Source of the DNA: JACCXG01 sp963836735
GTDB taxonomy: Bacteria > Acidobacteriota > Vicinamibacteria > Vicinamibacterales > 2-12-FULL-66-21
Assembly (NCBI GenBank): GCA_963836735.1
Contig: CAWIKP010000025.1
Span: 186,001-250,000 of the forward strand
Length of the DNA stretch: 64,000 nt
Reading direction: 5' to 3'
Shown here: positions 8,450 to 17,667 of the stretch, piece after piece
Layout: every line of letters begins with the position of its first letter
Position numbering within the stretch: position 1 is the first letter of the stretch
Translations under genes and position numbers: made by a program
The notes under the pieces: model-generated
Told to the model about the DNA's origin: nothing
Databases searched by the model: none
What the model saw: the letters and a program-made list of their open reading frames with translations, nothing else

Positions 8450-11233
8450 CTACCTAGACTTCCCCAGACTAACCAGGTTCGCCATCAGCTTGTAAGCCCC
8501 GTCGGTGCCCGCCGGCAGCTGACGCCAGAGTCCCAGTCCGACATACACCCAGCGTCCCTTGCCGTAACGGGGCTTCGACCAGCGCACCGCGCTTTGGACC
8601 CTTGTTGTACTCGAACGGATCTTCCATCTCGACCAGGTCCACGTACTTCGCGTCCTTGTCGCCGAGGAAGTAGAGGCCGCGCTCCTGGACCCATCCCTGC
8701 CAGGCGCGAGTCATCGATGCGGTTCGGCCAGGTGAACACCTGATGCGTGGGCAGCAGCACTTTCACCGGCGCGCGTTCGTCGGTGATCCGATTGGAGCTC
8801 ACCTGCGCGGGGTACGGGCCGTACTGGGCCTGGTTGAACTCCATCTTGTTGTACTGAACGATCGCGGTGCCGCCGTTCTCCACGTACTGAAGCAGCCGGT
8901 GGTTGTTCGCCCGCAGATCGGCGCGGCGCTCGTAGGCGCGCACGCCGGTGACGATGGTCTGGTATTTCGAGAGGTCGCCCCAGGCGAGCTCGTCGGCGTC
9001 GATCAGCGTCAGGTTGACGCCAAGCTGCTGCAGCGCCGCCGGCACCTGGTCGCCGACCCCCATGATGTATCCGACCGACAGGGACGGCGCGACCTGCGAC
9101 GTCAATCGTCTTGACCATCGCCGTCGCCGGAAGCAGCTTGTGGCGCCGCTGGGTGTGCGGGTACTCGATCACCTGATAGCCCGTGCTGAAGCCGGTGGCG
9201 GAACCGCCGCCGTCGGTCGCCGCACTTCCGCCGTGATGCCGACCTGGCCGGCGGTGGCGTTCGCCGGGGGCGATACCGTGAAGCGGGTCGTGATCGCCTC
9301 GTCTTCGCGGGTGAAGGCGACCGGCGCGGACGCAGGCGAGATCGTCCAGCCCTGCGGGCGCCTTCAGCCGGACACTGGCCTTTGACGGCCCCTTGTTGCC
9401 GTTGACGACGGTGACGCGGACCTCGCGCGTGCGTGCGGCGTTCGCACTGTCCGCCGGTGGACCGCAGCGGGACGACCACAATCTTCGGCGACACCTCCAC
9501 GGCAAACGCGGGAACGACGTTCGAGCTCCATGCGCTTTTCGCCGATCAGGCCGGCTCCCTCATAGCGGAACTGCACCGGCACTTCGCGGGTGACGGCGAT
9601 GCCGCCGATCCCCATCTCGATTCGCGCCTTGAAGGGCGTCGGCCGGAACGGGACGCCGAACGGCGCGTCGGCGGCGAACGTCGCACGGCCGGCGTCTTCC
9701 GGCCGCTCCCAGTACGGCCCGGTCAGCGGCGCGTTCGCCGGCACCCGGGCGGTCGCGGTGCAGGAGAAGGGCACTTTCGGGGCCACGGTCTGCGCCGCGC
9801 AGCCCGACTGCCCTTCCAGTCCGAGCAGCGAGATCGTGGCAACCGGAAGATCCGCCGCGCCGCGGTTGGCGAGGGCTACGGTGACCGAAAGCGGCTGGCC
9901 GGCGACGATGAGGCCGTCGTTCGCGGTGGCGTCGATCCGGAGCGACTGCGCGAGCACGAGCGCGTCCTGGAACTGCTCCTCTTTCTGCGCCAGCCTGAAA
10001 TCGATCTCGTAGCGACCCTCATCGGACTCCACGGCCGACGCGAGGTTCGAGCGCAGCTCACGAATCGCGGACAGGCCGTAGACGAGCGGCTGGACCGCGG
10101 CCGATGGACCGCCCGTGCCGAGCGCCTGGACGGCGCTCGCCACGTGCGCGGACGCGATCGCCAGGCCGCGCACCAGGGCGTCCGACTGACGGGCGCCGGC
10201 GAACCGGGTCAGCCCCATCAGCGAAGTGTCGATCCCTTCGAACAGCGAGCGTCTCGTCCTTGTCCCGCTGACCCGGCAGCACGGTCTCGACCAGCCGGTA
10301 GCGAGCGGCCGATGCAGCCGGCGGCGGCACGAGCGGCGCGCGTCCCTGGCACATGTGCATGCCGGATGCGACACCGCCGACCTCGCCAATCGTGCAGCCG
10401 AGCAGCGGCTCGTAGACGTTGGTGTCGATGGTCGCGTACTTCAGCGCCGGGTCCGCCGGGCCGGCGCCCGGCGCAATCGGCGCCACTGCCGGCAGGTCCG
10501 CCCGGCCCTGGACCGGCGCATTCGGAGCGCCGCGTCCTCCTGGCGCCGGCCCGCCGCGGCCACGGCCGCCGGACCGCCGGCGACGCGATACAACTTGCGC
10601 ACCTGCCAGGGCCGAAGCCCGGCCTTGATCTGCTCGGGGAACTGCGTCGGGATCCGCCGCAGCCTTGTAGGCCTCGGCGGCGAGGATTCCGGACGCCTGG
10701 TGGTGCTGTCCGCCGCCGGTGCCGTCGATCCCGAGGGTCACCATCACGTCGGGGCGGAGCGTGCGGATGTGGCGGACGAAGTCGCCGAGAATCTCCTGCC
10801 GCCCCCACTTCTCGAAGGTTTCTTCGGGGCTGAAGGAGTAGCCGAAGTCGACCGCGCGCGTGAAGTACTGTTCGGCGCCATCGAACTGGTGCGCCGCCAG
10901 CAGCTCTTCCGTGCGCAGGATGCCGAGCGCGTCGAAGAGCTCCGGCCCGATCTCGTTCTGGCCGCCATCTCCCCGCGTCGCGGACACCAGCGCCACCCGC
11001 ATCCCGAAATGCCGCGCGTACAACGCCAGCATCGCGTTGTTCTCATCGTCGGGATGCGCCGTCGCGTGCATCAGCGTGCCGATGGTGTTGAGCTTCCGTA
11101 ACGCCAGCGACAGGGCCGGGGCGCCGGAGAGATCGGTCAACGGCGGCACCCGATACTGGGGCGCGCGCTGCTGGGCGCCGAGGGCGACAGTGGCTACGAT
11201 CGCGGCGAGACAAAGACAGGCTCGTTTCTGCAT
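8450..11233 (-). pseudogene. Secreted PIG-L/LmbE-family deacetylase, about ten frameshifts
   Basis: Repaired, this is a ~920-residue PIG-L family zinc deacetylase. It has a signal peptide (MQKRACLCLAAIVATVALGA), the catalytic AHPDDE motif, TRGDGGQNEIG, and a GQHHQASG segment with a further zinc-ligand candidate. The long C-terminal part is Ig-like and flavodoxin/GATase-like, as in acidobacterial members that deacetylate N-acetylglucosamine-type substrates. The conserved protein is spread over all three frames. Switches occur near 10650, 10540, 10255, 9530, 9450, 9370, 9225, 9105, 8710 and 8560; most need one extra base, two need a missing base. Stops are absent from the conserved segments, which argues for sequence error or very recent inactivation. 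It ends at the TAG complement at 8450. Confidence 0.7.
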
Positions 11234-11359
11234 AAAAAAGTGAGTGTATCTCTGGCGGCACGAACACGGCCACTGTCTCTCTCGTCTAAGACCCCAGCCA
11301 GCCTGCCGCCTGCGACTGTCGTCTAAACTCAGACCCAGCCGCTCCCTCTCGGAGGTCCC

Positions 11360-13790
11360 GTGAAACGTCTTCCCGTCACCCTCGCCCGGGCCTGTGCGCT
11401 CTGCTGTGCGCTGGTGCTGGCCTCGTTGAATGCCGCGGCTCAGGATCCGGCTGCCGCCGCCGGCCGCAGCCCCCGCCCCGCCGCGACCAACGAGCTCGAC
11501 GTCTTCATGGAAAAGGTCCTGGCCCGCCGGGAGGTCAACCGCAAGACGCTCGACCAGTACATCCTGGACGAGACCGAATCGTTCGACATCCTCGGCCCCG
11601 GCCGCTGGCCGCTCTATCGCACCAAGCGCGACTACACCTGGTACGTGCGCGACGGGATGCACGTCCGGAGCCCGGTGCGGTTCAACGGCGTCAAGGTCGG
11701 CGAACAAGCGCGTGAGCGCTACGAGGCCAGTTGGATCCGCCGCGAGCGAGAGCGGCAGGAGATGAAAGCGAAGAAGCAGGACGGCAAGGATGGAAAGGAG
11801 TCGTCCGAGGTGTCGATCGGGCCGGATGGCGTGCAGGTCAGCGTCGGCGGAAACCCGATGCCCACCGAGCCCCGCTTCGTGTCCGAGGCGTACTTCATGG
11901 ACTTCAAGTTCGAACCCGGCAACTACTACCTCGCCGGCCGCGAACAGCTCGAAGGGCATGAGGTCCTGAAGGTCGAGTACTACCCGACGAAGATGTTCGG
12001 CGACTCGGACGACCACAAAGACGACTCGTCCTCGGCCGATCGCAAAGGTACGAGCGAGAAACCAGTCGAGAAGCCGGATCCGAAACAGGAACAGCGCCAG
12101 CGCCGCGAGAAGGAGATCGAAAACGACATCGAACGCCGGATGAACAAAACCGCGCTCGTGACCCTCTGGGTCGATCCGGCCGAGCACCAGATCGTCAAGT
12201 ACACCTTCGACAACGTCTGGCTCGACTTCCTTCCTGCCGGCTGGCTGGTGAAAGTGGACGACATCCGCGCGTCGATGACGATGGGCCAGCCGTTCCCCGG
12301 CGTGTGGCTGCCGCGGGAGCTCAATATCCATTCGGGCATCACGCTGGCGAACGGGTCCTTCGAGGGGGGCTACGAACGGAAGTTCGACGAGTATCGCCTG
12401 GCGGAAGTCGCCACGAAGATGCGGATCCCCAAAAAAGACGATGAGCCGGAGGAGCCCGGTCATGGCCCTTTCGTCCGCGGCGGTGACGCGGAACGCGGAG
12501 CCGCCCTCGCCCCTGCCGTTGCACTGACCTTCGCGCAGGCGGCCGCGCCGGTGACGCCGCCGCAACTGGAGGTCATCGGAGAGATTCGGATCCATGGCAA
12601 CGCGTTTCTCACCGACAAGGAAGTGCTCGACTTCGCGGGCGTTGCCGTCGGGCAGCCGCTGCCGGCCGACGGGATCGAGGCGATCACGAAGCGTTTGAAG
12701 GACAGCGATCGCTTCGAGTCCGTCGACGTTCGGAAGCGCTATCGATCGCTCACCGACACCACGGACGTTGCTCTCGTGCTCGTGGTGCACGAAAAGCCGG
12801 GCGTGCGCTCGGCCATCGGTGGAGTGGACATCCCCGGCGTTCCGGGCAGCGTCGCGCGCGTCGCGCGTCCGGTAGGCCGCCTCCGCAGCAAGCTGATGTT
12901 CCTGCCGATCATCAACTACGCAGACGGATACGGCTTCACGTATGGCGGCCGTGTCAGCACCGTGGACCTGCTCGGAATCGACGAGCGCCTCTCGGTGCCG
13001 TTGACCTGGGGCGGTACCCGGCGGGCCGCGCTCGAGTTCGAACGGGTCTTCAAGACCGGGCCGCTGACGCGCATCGAGTCGAGCTTCGGAATCTGGAACC
13101 GTGAGAACCCGCGCTTCGAGATTCGCGATCAGCGGGTCGAGGTGAAAGGCCGCGCCGAGCGCGTCTTCGCCGATAGGCTCCGCGCCGGCGTCGATGCCAG
13201 CCGCAGCACGATCAGCTTCGGCATCCTGGACGATGACCTGTGGACCATCGGGACGTCGGTCGGAATCGATACCCGGCTCGATCCGTCCTTCCCCGGTAAC
13301 GCCGTGTGGGTCTCTGGCGGCTGGACCGGCATGCACTTCAGGACGATTCCCGATCGCGTCAACCGCTTCACCGGCGACGCCCGCGGATATCTGCGCGTGT
13401 TCAGGCAGATCGTGGTCGCCGGCCGCGTCTCTTACACCGGCACCGACACCAGCCTTCCTCCCTACGAACGGCTGCTGCTCGGCGGCTCGTCGTCGCTTCG
13501 CGGCTTCGATACCGGTGCGTTCGCGGGCGATCGCATGCTCGTCGACGTCGGCCGAAGTGCGGGTGCCGCTCACGTCGGTCCTGCACGGCGCCAAGCTCGG
13601 CGTGACGGCGTTTACCGACGCCGGCAAAGCCTGGGACTTCGGCAGCTCGATGGATCAGGCCGAGTGGCACCGCGGCGCCGGCGGCGGGCTCTTCCTGATT
13701 GCCTCAGTCGTCCGAATCAACCTGGACATCGCTCACGGGTTGAAGACGGGCGATACGAAGATTCATTTGTCTTCGGGGTTCACGTTCTGA
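11360..13790 (+). CDS. POTRA/Omp85-like outer-membrane barrel protein, one frameshift
   Basis: About 809 residues after repair. GGAGG precedes the GTG start and a signal peptide (residues ~1-28) follows. The first ~390 residues form an uncharacterised acidobacterial N-terminal region with a Lys/Glu-rich insertion. A POTRA-like domain follows (IGEIRIHGNAFLTDKEVLDF), then a beta-barrel with the Omp85-type LLLGGSSSLRGFDTGAF motif. Near 13548 the frame shifts by one extra base: RMLV continues as TSAEVRVPLTSVLHGAKL in the next frame, ending in the outer-membrane-type C-terminal Phe (SSGFTF). The family inserts or translocates outer-membrane components; the substrate is unknown. It is divergent from the PIG-L gene with a ~126-nt shared upstream region. 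Confidence 0.8.
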
Positions 13791-13792
13791 GA

Positions 13793-13931
13793 CAACTCCC
13801 AACCTCCAACTCCCAACTCCCAAGCAGAGCCGCACGAACAACGGGGCGAAAAATGGACCAACTGGCTCGTTGATCCGACTTTCACCCTGTTGTTCGAGCG
13901 CCTCCCCTTGGGAGTTGGGAGTTGGAGTTGA
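13793..13931. repeat. Structured intergenic element, CAACTCCCAA family, copy 2
   Basis: The arms are CAACTCCCAACCTCCAACTC-like on the left and TTGGGAGTTGGGAGTTGG on the right. The core contains GAGCCG, CGAACAACGGGG, then TTTCACCCTGTTGTTCGAG. The inner CGAACAAC and GTTGTTCG blocks are complementary, giving a second stem inside the outer one. It lies between convergent genes: the barrel protein on plus and proline dehydrogenase on minus. Confidence 0.75.
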
Positions 13932-13937
13932 CTTAGA

Positions 13938-14867
13938 TCAGCTGAAAAGATTCTTCACCACAAACCAGACATTGGCAGGCCGCTCGGCGAGTCGTCGCAT
14001 GTACCACGGAAACCAGTACTCGCCGTAACTGATCAACACGCGCAGTCGTTTGCCTTCGGCCGCCATGCGCTTCTGCTGGGATACGGCGATTCCGTAGAGC
14101 ATCGCGAGCTCGTAGGCGGACTTCGGGACCTGGTGCTCGCGGGCATATGCATCCAGCCGCTCGGCCAGGGGAATGTCGTGGGTAGCGATGTGCAGGAGCG
14201 CGCCGGCGCGCTGGGCATCGGCGGCCATCAGCCGCACGCACAGCTTGTAGAAGTTCTCGTCCACGTCCGACTTCTTCGGGTAGGCCACGTCCGGCGGCTC
14301 GAGGTACGCGCCCTTCACGATCCGAATCGCCGGACCGAGTGGAATCAACGACTCGACGTCCTTCGCAGTGCGATAGAGATAGGCCTGCAGCGCGACGCCG
14401 ACGCGCGAGGACCTGGCCCGGGCGCGTCGATACAGTTCCAGCGTGGGATCGACGTAGCGGGAGTACTCCATGTCGATCCACAGAAAGTTGTGCCGCTGTT
14501 CGGCGCGCTCCAGCAGCCGATCGAGGTTCCGCTCGCACATCGCCCGATCGAGATCGAGCCCGAGCTGGGTCGGCTTGACCGACACGTGCGCGTCCAGCCC
14601 CGCCGCGGCGACCTTGTCGAACACCTCGAGGTAGTGCTGCGTGACTTCCTCTGCCTCCTCTGGCTTCGTCAGGTTCTCGCCGAGGGCCGTCAGGATCGTC
14701 GTGATCCCCAGGGGCTGCAGATCCCGCGCCGCCGCCAGCGCGTCCTCGACACGCTCGCCCGGCCAGAACTTCCGGACCGACCGCCGCACGAACGCGGCCT
14801 TCGTCGCCCGCTCACGAAGCCAGGCATTGGTGGAACTGGCGAGCAGGACTTTCCGCATCAGGCTCAT
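13938..14867 (-). CDS. Proline dehydrogenase
   Basis: 309 residues, the usual length of the single-domain PRODH (TIM-barrel, FAD) family. It oxidises proline to pyrroline-5-carboxylate and passes electrons to the quinone pool. Recognisable segments are VSVKPTQLGLD, FLWIDMEYSRY, IRIVKGAYLEPPDVAYPKK and HIATHDIPLAE. The last helix has YEYW-like SYGEYWFPWYMRRLAERP with the paired arginines that bind substrate carboxylate. No pyrroline-5-carboxylate dehydrogenase is in the window, so the second step must be encoded elsewhere. It begins just downstream of the SDR gene on the same strand, separated by the octamer repeat at 14886-14936. Confidence 0.92.
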   Translation of the reverse strand: MSLMRKVLLASSTNAWLRERATKAAFVRRSVRKFWPGERVEDALAAARDLQPLGITTILTALGENLTKPEEAEEVTQHYLEVFDKVAAAGLDAHVSVKPTQLGLDLDRAMCERNLDRLLERAEQRHNFLWIDMEYSRYVDPTLELYRRARARSSRVGVALQAYLYRTAKDVESLIPLGPAIRIVKGAYLEPPDVAYPKKSDVDENFYKLCVRLMAADAQRAGALLHIATHDIPLAERLDAYAREHQVPKSAYELAMLYGIAVSQQKRMAAEGKRLRVLISYGEYWFPWYMRRLAERPANVWFVVKNLFS

Positions 14868-14883
14868 GGACTGGGATCCTTAT

Positions 14884-15714
14884 TCAGCGGATCCAGCGGA
14901 CCAGCGGACCAGCGGACCAGCGGACTAGCGGATCACAAAGCACGCTCTTGATCAACCCGCCGTCCACCTGGAGCGTGGCGCCGGTGACATAACTCGCGGC
15001 ATCCGAGAGCAGGAACGCGGCGACGCGGCCGTACTCCTCGGTGACGCCGTACCGGCCGAGAGGAATCGCCGCCATCGACTTTTGCCTGGCCTGCTCCGGC
15101 GTGATTCCCTGCTTGGTTGCGGCAATCTGATCGAGCTGGCGCACGCGATCCGTGTCCACGCGGCCCGGGATGATCTGGTTGACGCGGATCTTCGCCGGCG
15201 CGAGCTCGATCGCGAGCGTCTTCGCGAGGGCCGACACCGACGCCCGGAGCACCGTGGAGAGCCCGAGATTCTGGATCGGTTCCTTGACGGACGATGAGGT
15301 CGACATCAGGATCGCGCCGCCGCCGCGCGCCTCCATCAACGGAACCGCCGCCCGCACCATCCTCAACGTGCTGAACAGCAGCAGCTCCGCTGCATCCTGC
15401 CACGCGGCATCGTCGAACGAAATCGCTGCACCGGCGGGAGGGCCGCCGGAGTTCGTGAACAGGAGGTCGACGCCGCCGAAGCGCTTCTCGGTCTCGGCGG
15501 CCCAGTGCCGGATGGCATCCGCCGATCGCACTTCCACCGGCACCGCCAATACGTCGCCGCCGATGCGCCCGGCGGCCGCGTTGATCGCCTGCTCGTCGCG
15601 CGACGCGATCGACACCCGCGCGCCTTCGCGCGCGAGCGCCTCAGCGACGGCATAACCGAGGCCCCGGCTGGCGCCGGCCACCATTGCAACCTTGCCCTTC
15701 AGGCCCAGATCCAT
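14884..15714 (-). CDS. SDR-family oxidoreductase lacking the canonical YxxxK
   Basis: ~276 residues. The start is the ATG at 15714 (MDLGLKGKVAMV), eight bases after the stop of the DapA-like gene, so the two are probably cotranscribed. The NAD(P) motif GASRGLGYAVAEAL and the NSGG that replaces NNAG are present. At the catalytic position the usual Y-x-x-x-K reads S-T-V-L-R, as in a known beta-ketoacyl-reductase-like SDR subgroup (TVLRASVSALAKTLA), so chemistry is uncertain. After the usual family end (LQVDGGLIKSVL) the frame runs on through the octamer repeat, adding CDPLVRWSAGPLVRWIR. That tail looks repeat-derived rather than conserved. Confidence 0.85.
   Translation of the reverse strand: MDLGLKGKVAMVAGASRGLGYAVAEALAREGARVSIASRDEQAINAAAGRIGGDVLAVPVEVRSADAIRHWAAETEKRFGGVDLLFTNSGGPPAGAAISFDDAAWQDAAELLLFSTLRMVRAAVPLMEARGGGAILMSTSSSVKEPIQNLGLSTVLRASVSALAKTLAIELAPAKIRVNQIIPGRVDTDRVRQLDQIAATKQGITPEQARQKSMAAIPLGRYGVTEEYGRVAAFLLSDAASYVTGATLQVDGGLIKSVLCDPLVRWSAGPLVRWIR
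14886..14936. repeat. Tandem AGCGGACC octamer array
   Basis: Roughly six tandem copies of an 8-bp unit (AGCGGACC with variants AGCGGATC and AGCGGACT). The same unit forms the right arm of the inverted array at 3151-3303. Here only one orientation is present, and it overlaps the 3' end of the SDR reading frame. Confidence 0.75.
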
Positions 15715-15721
15715 GTGTTCC

Positions 15722-16621
15722 TCACAGCGTCGTCTCCTTGCCCACCCAGGCAATGACGCGATCGAGCGCTTCGCGCGTGGTGCGATCGAGTTGCGCGGCG
15801 GGCGCCCGGGTCGTGGCTGCGGCCAGCACACCGCGCCTGCGGAGCACTTCCTTCCTGATCGCCATCCCGATGCCTTCCTGAAATTCGAAGCGCATCAGGG
15901 GCACCGCGCGGTAGAAAACGTCGGCGGCAGAATCGACATCACCGGCACGGTAGTGCGCGACGATCTTCACGAGCACTTCCGGAAATGCGAAACCCGTCAT
16001 GGCACCGGTGGCCCCGGCCATCAGCTCCTCCAGCAGGAACACGCCGCCGAGGCCGCCGAAGATCCGCACTTCGAAGTCGGCCGCCTGCTCGAGAATGCGG
16101 GACGTCTTGAACGGCGTCGGCGGGTCCTCCAGCTTGATGGTGCGGGCCCGGGGGACCTCGCGGGCAATCCGCGCAAGGAGCGCCGGTTCCATCGTGTAGC
16201 CGGAGATCGGCGGGTAATCCTGGACCACGATCTCGATGTCGACCGCTTCGGCAAGCGCGATGAAGTGTCTGACAATGGCCTCGGAATTCAGCTTGGGCAT
16301 GCGCGGCGGACTCACCATCACTGCCGTGGCCCCGGCGGCTTTCGCCTGGCGGCTGTACTGGATGCACGTTCTGGTGCCGTCAGCACTCGTGCCGGCCACC
16401 ACTCCGATGCGGCCGGCGACCTGATCGGCAACGATGTCGAGCACCCTCGCCCGCTCGGCCTCGTCGAGCCTGGCCACCTCGCCGGTCACGCCCAGTGCGG
16501 TCACGCCGTTCACGCCCGCCGTGATGAAGAGCTCGACGACGCGGCGCAGGCTGGCTTCGTCGACGTCGCCATTCTCCGCAAATGATGTCGGGAGAACCGA
16601 ATACACACCCTCGAGTTTCAA
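15722..16621 (-). CDS. DapA/NanA-family class I aldolase
   Basis: 299 residues, the standard length of the dihydrodipicolinate synthase/N-acetylneuraminate lyase superfamily (TIM barrel, Schiff-base lysine). Visible landmarks are GVTALGVTGEVARLDEAER (the GTTGE-type phosphate or carboxylate loop), a Tyr in VVQDYPP at the YNxP position, and the Lys of TIKLEDPP as the probable Schiff-base residue. The substrate cannot be named. The neighbouring SDR suggests a catabolic pathway for a keto-acid sugar or hydroxyproline-like compound rather than lysine synthesis (inference). It lies upstream of the SDR by eight bases. Confidence 0.88.
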   Translation of the reverse strand: MKLEGVYSVLPTSFAENGDVDEASLRRVVELFITAGVNGVTALGVTGEVARLDEAERARVLDIVADQVAGRIGVVAGTSADGTRTCIQYSRQAKAAGATAVMVSPPRMPKLNSEAIVRHFIALAEAVDIEIVVQDYPPISGYTMEPALLARIAREVPRARTIKLEDPPTPFKTSRILEQAADFEVRIFGGLGGVFLLEELMAGATGAMTGFAFPEVLVKIVAHYRAGDVDSAADVFYRAVPLMRFEFQEGIGMAIRKEVLRRRGVLAAATTRAPAAQLDRTTREALDRVIAWVGKETTL

Positions 16622-16654
16622 ATCATCCCTCTCTGAGCTATTGGCCGTCAGCTC

Positions 16655-17590
16655 TCAGCGCTCGGACTCGCGCTGACCCGGTGAACCCATCATTCTGGAT
16701 CGATTTCCGGCACAACCTGCACTGCTCGGAAGACGTGCGGCCTCCGCGAGGACGCGATCGCGAGTCCATCCGGCAGCGGCAAGCGCCCGGACGCCCGTGT
16801 CGCCGTCGGACTTGCTCAGCTTCTGCTCGCGGGTCTTCATGATCAGGGGATGGTGCATGAACGTGGCGGGGACGGGGCGTCCGAGCAACCGGGCGAGCTG
16901 AATCTGGCGCCCGGTCGATTCCAGCAGGTCGATGCCGCGGATCACGAGATCGACTCGCTGCCACAGATCGTCGACGGCTGCCGAAAACTGGTAGGTCCAG
17001 TTCCCCAGCCGATCGCGGATCAGCAGGTCGCCGCACTGCTCGGCCGGCCGCTGTGACTGCGGCCCGAGCAGCGCGTCATCGAATCTCTCGAGGACGTCGT
17101 CGACGCGGACGCGCCATCCGTACCCGTCCACCAAGGGCAGCCGCTTGTCGCGGCAGGTGCCCGGATAGCGGATCTCGCGCCCCGGTTCCGAGCCAGGAAC
17201 AGCGGTCAGCGCCCGGCGTGTGCACTCGCATGCGTACACGGCATTTGCGCGAACGAGCCGCTCGAGCGCCGCACGATAGACCTCCTCGCGATCGCTCTGC
17301 CGGCCCTCGCAGCGGCCGCCGCGAAACGCCGCGGTCGGATGGACGTCGGGCGCGAACCCGAGCCAGTCGAGATCGTCGAGAATCGCACGCTCGAGCTCAG
17401 GCCGGCTCCGCTCGCGGTCGTGGTCCTCGATGCGGAGCATCACCCGGCAACCAGTCAGCCGCGCCGTGTTCCACACGTAGAGCGCGTTGAGCACGTGGCC
17501 GAGATGCAACAGACCCGTCGGCGCTGGAGCGAAGCGCGTCAGCGTGGCGGTTATCGGCCGAATCGGCTGCGGGGTCTGGGGAAATGCCAT
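16655..17590 (-). CDS. gluQ: Glutamyl-Q tRNA(Asp) synthetase
   Basis: ~311 residues, a truncated GluRS that lacks the anticodon-binding domain, as expected of GluQRS, which adds glutamate to queuosine of tRNA(Asp). The HIGH motif appears in RFAPAPTGLLHLGHVLN and the KMSKS-type motif as KLSKSDGDTG. A zinc site is indicated by YACECTRR and RYPGTCR. I chose the ATG at 17590 (MAFPQT) close to the conserved TRFAPAPTG; the frame is open to 17605. It is divergent from the TPR/propeller gene starting at 17668. Confidence 0.9.
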   Translation of the reverse strand: MAFPQTPQPIRPITATLTRFAPAPTGLLHLGHVLNALYVWNTARLTGCRVMLRIEDHDRERSRPELERAILDDLDWLGFAPDVHPTAAFRGGRCEGRQSDREEVYRAALERLVRANAVYACECTRRALTAVPGSEPGREIRYPGTCRDKRLPLVDGYGWRVRVDDVLERFDDALLGPQSQRPAEQCGDLLIRDRLGNWTYQFSAAVDDLWQRVDLVIRGIDLLESTGRQIQLARLLGRPVPATFMHHPLIMKTREQKLSKSDGDTGVRALAAAGWTRDRVLAEAARLPSSAGCAGNRSRMMGSPGQRESER

Positions 17591-17667
17591 CGACATTGCC
17601 GTCACGCTTCATTACCACATCGGACGCCCTTCGACTCGCTCAGGGTCATCCGGAACAGCGTCGAGGG

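Noticed and set aside
10058..13627. Minus-strand open frame of 1189 codons opposite the outer-membrane barrel gene
   Set aside because: Antisense to a gene with clear signal peptide, POTRA and barrel motifs; the composition is Arg/Ala/Gly/His-rich with no recognisable domain. Only its last part, from 11233 down, is real PIG-L coding sequence.
11360..13790. The barrel protein as BamA itself
   Set aside because: It has one recognisable POTRA-like domain after a ~390-residue unrelated region, and there are no lpx, fabZ or skp neighbours. It is an Omp85-like relative, not the assembly core.
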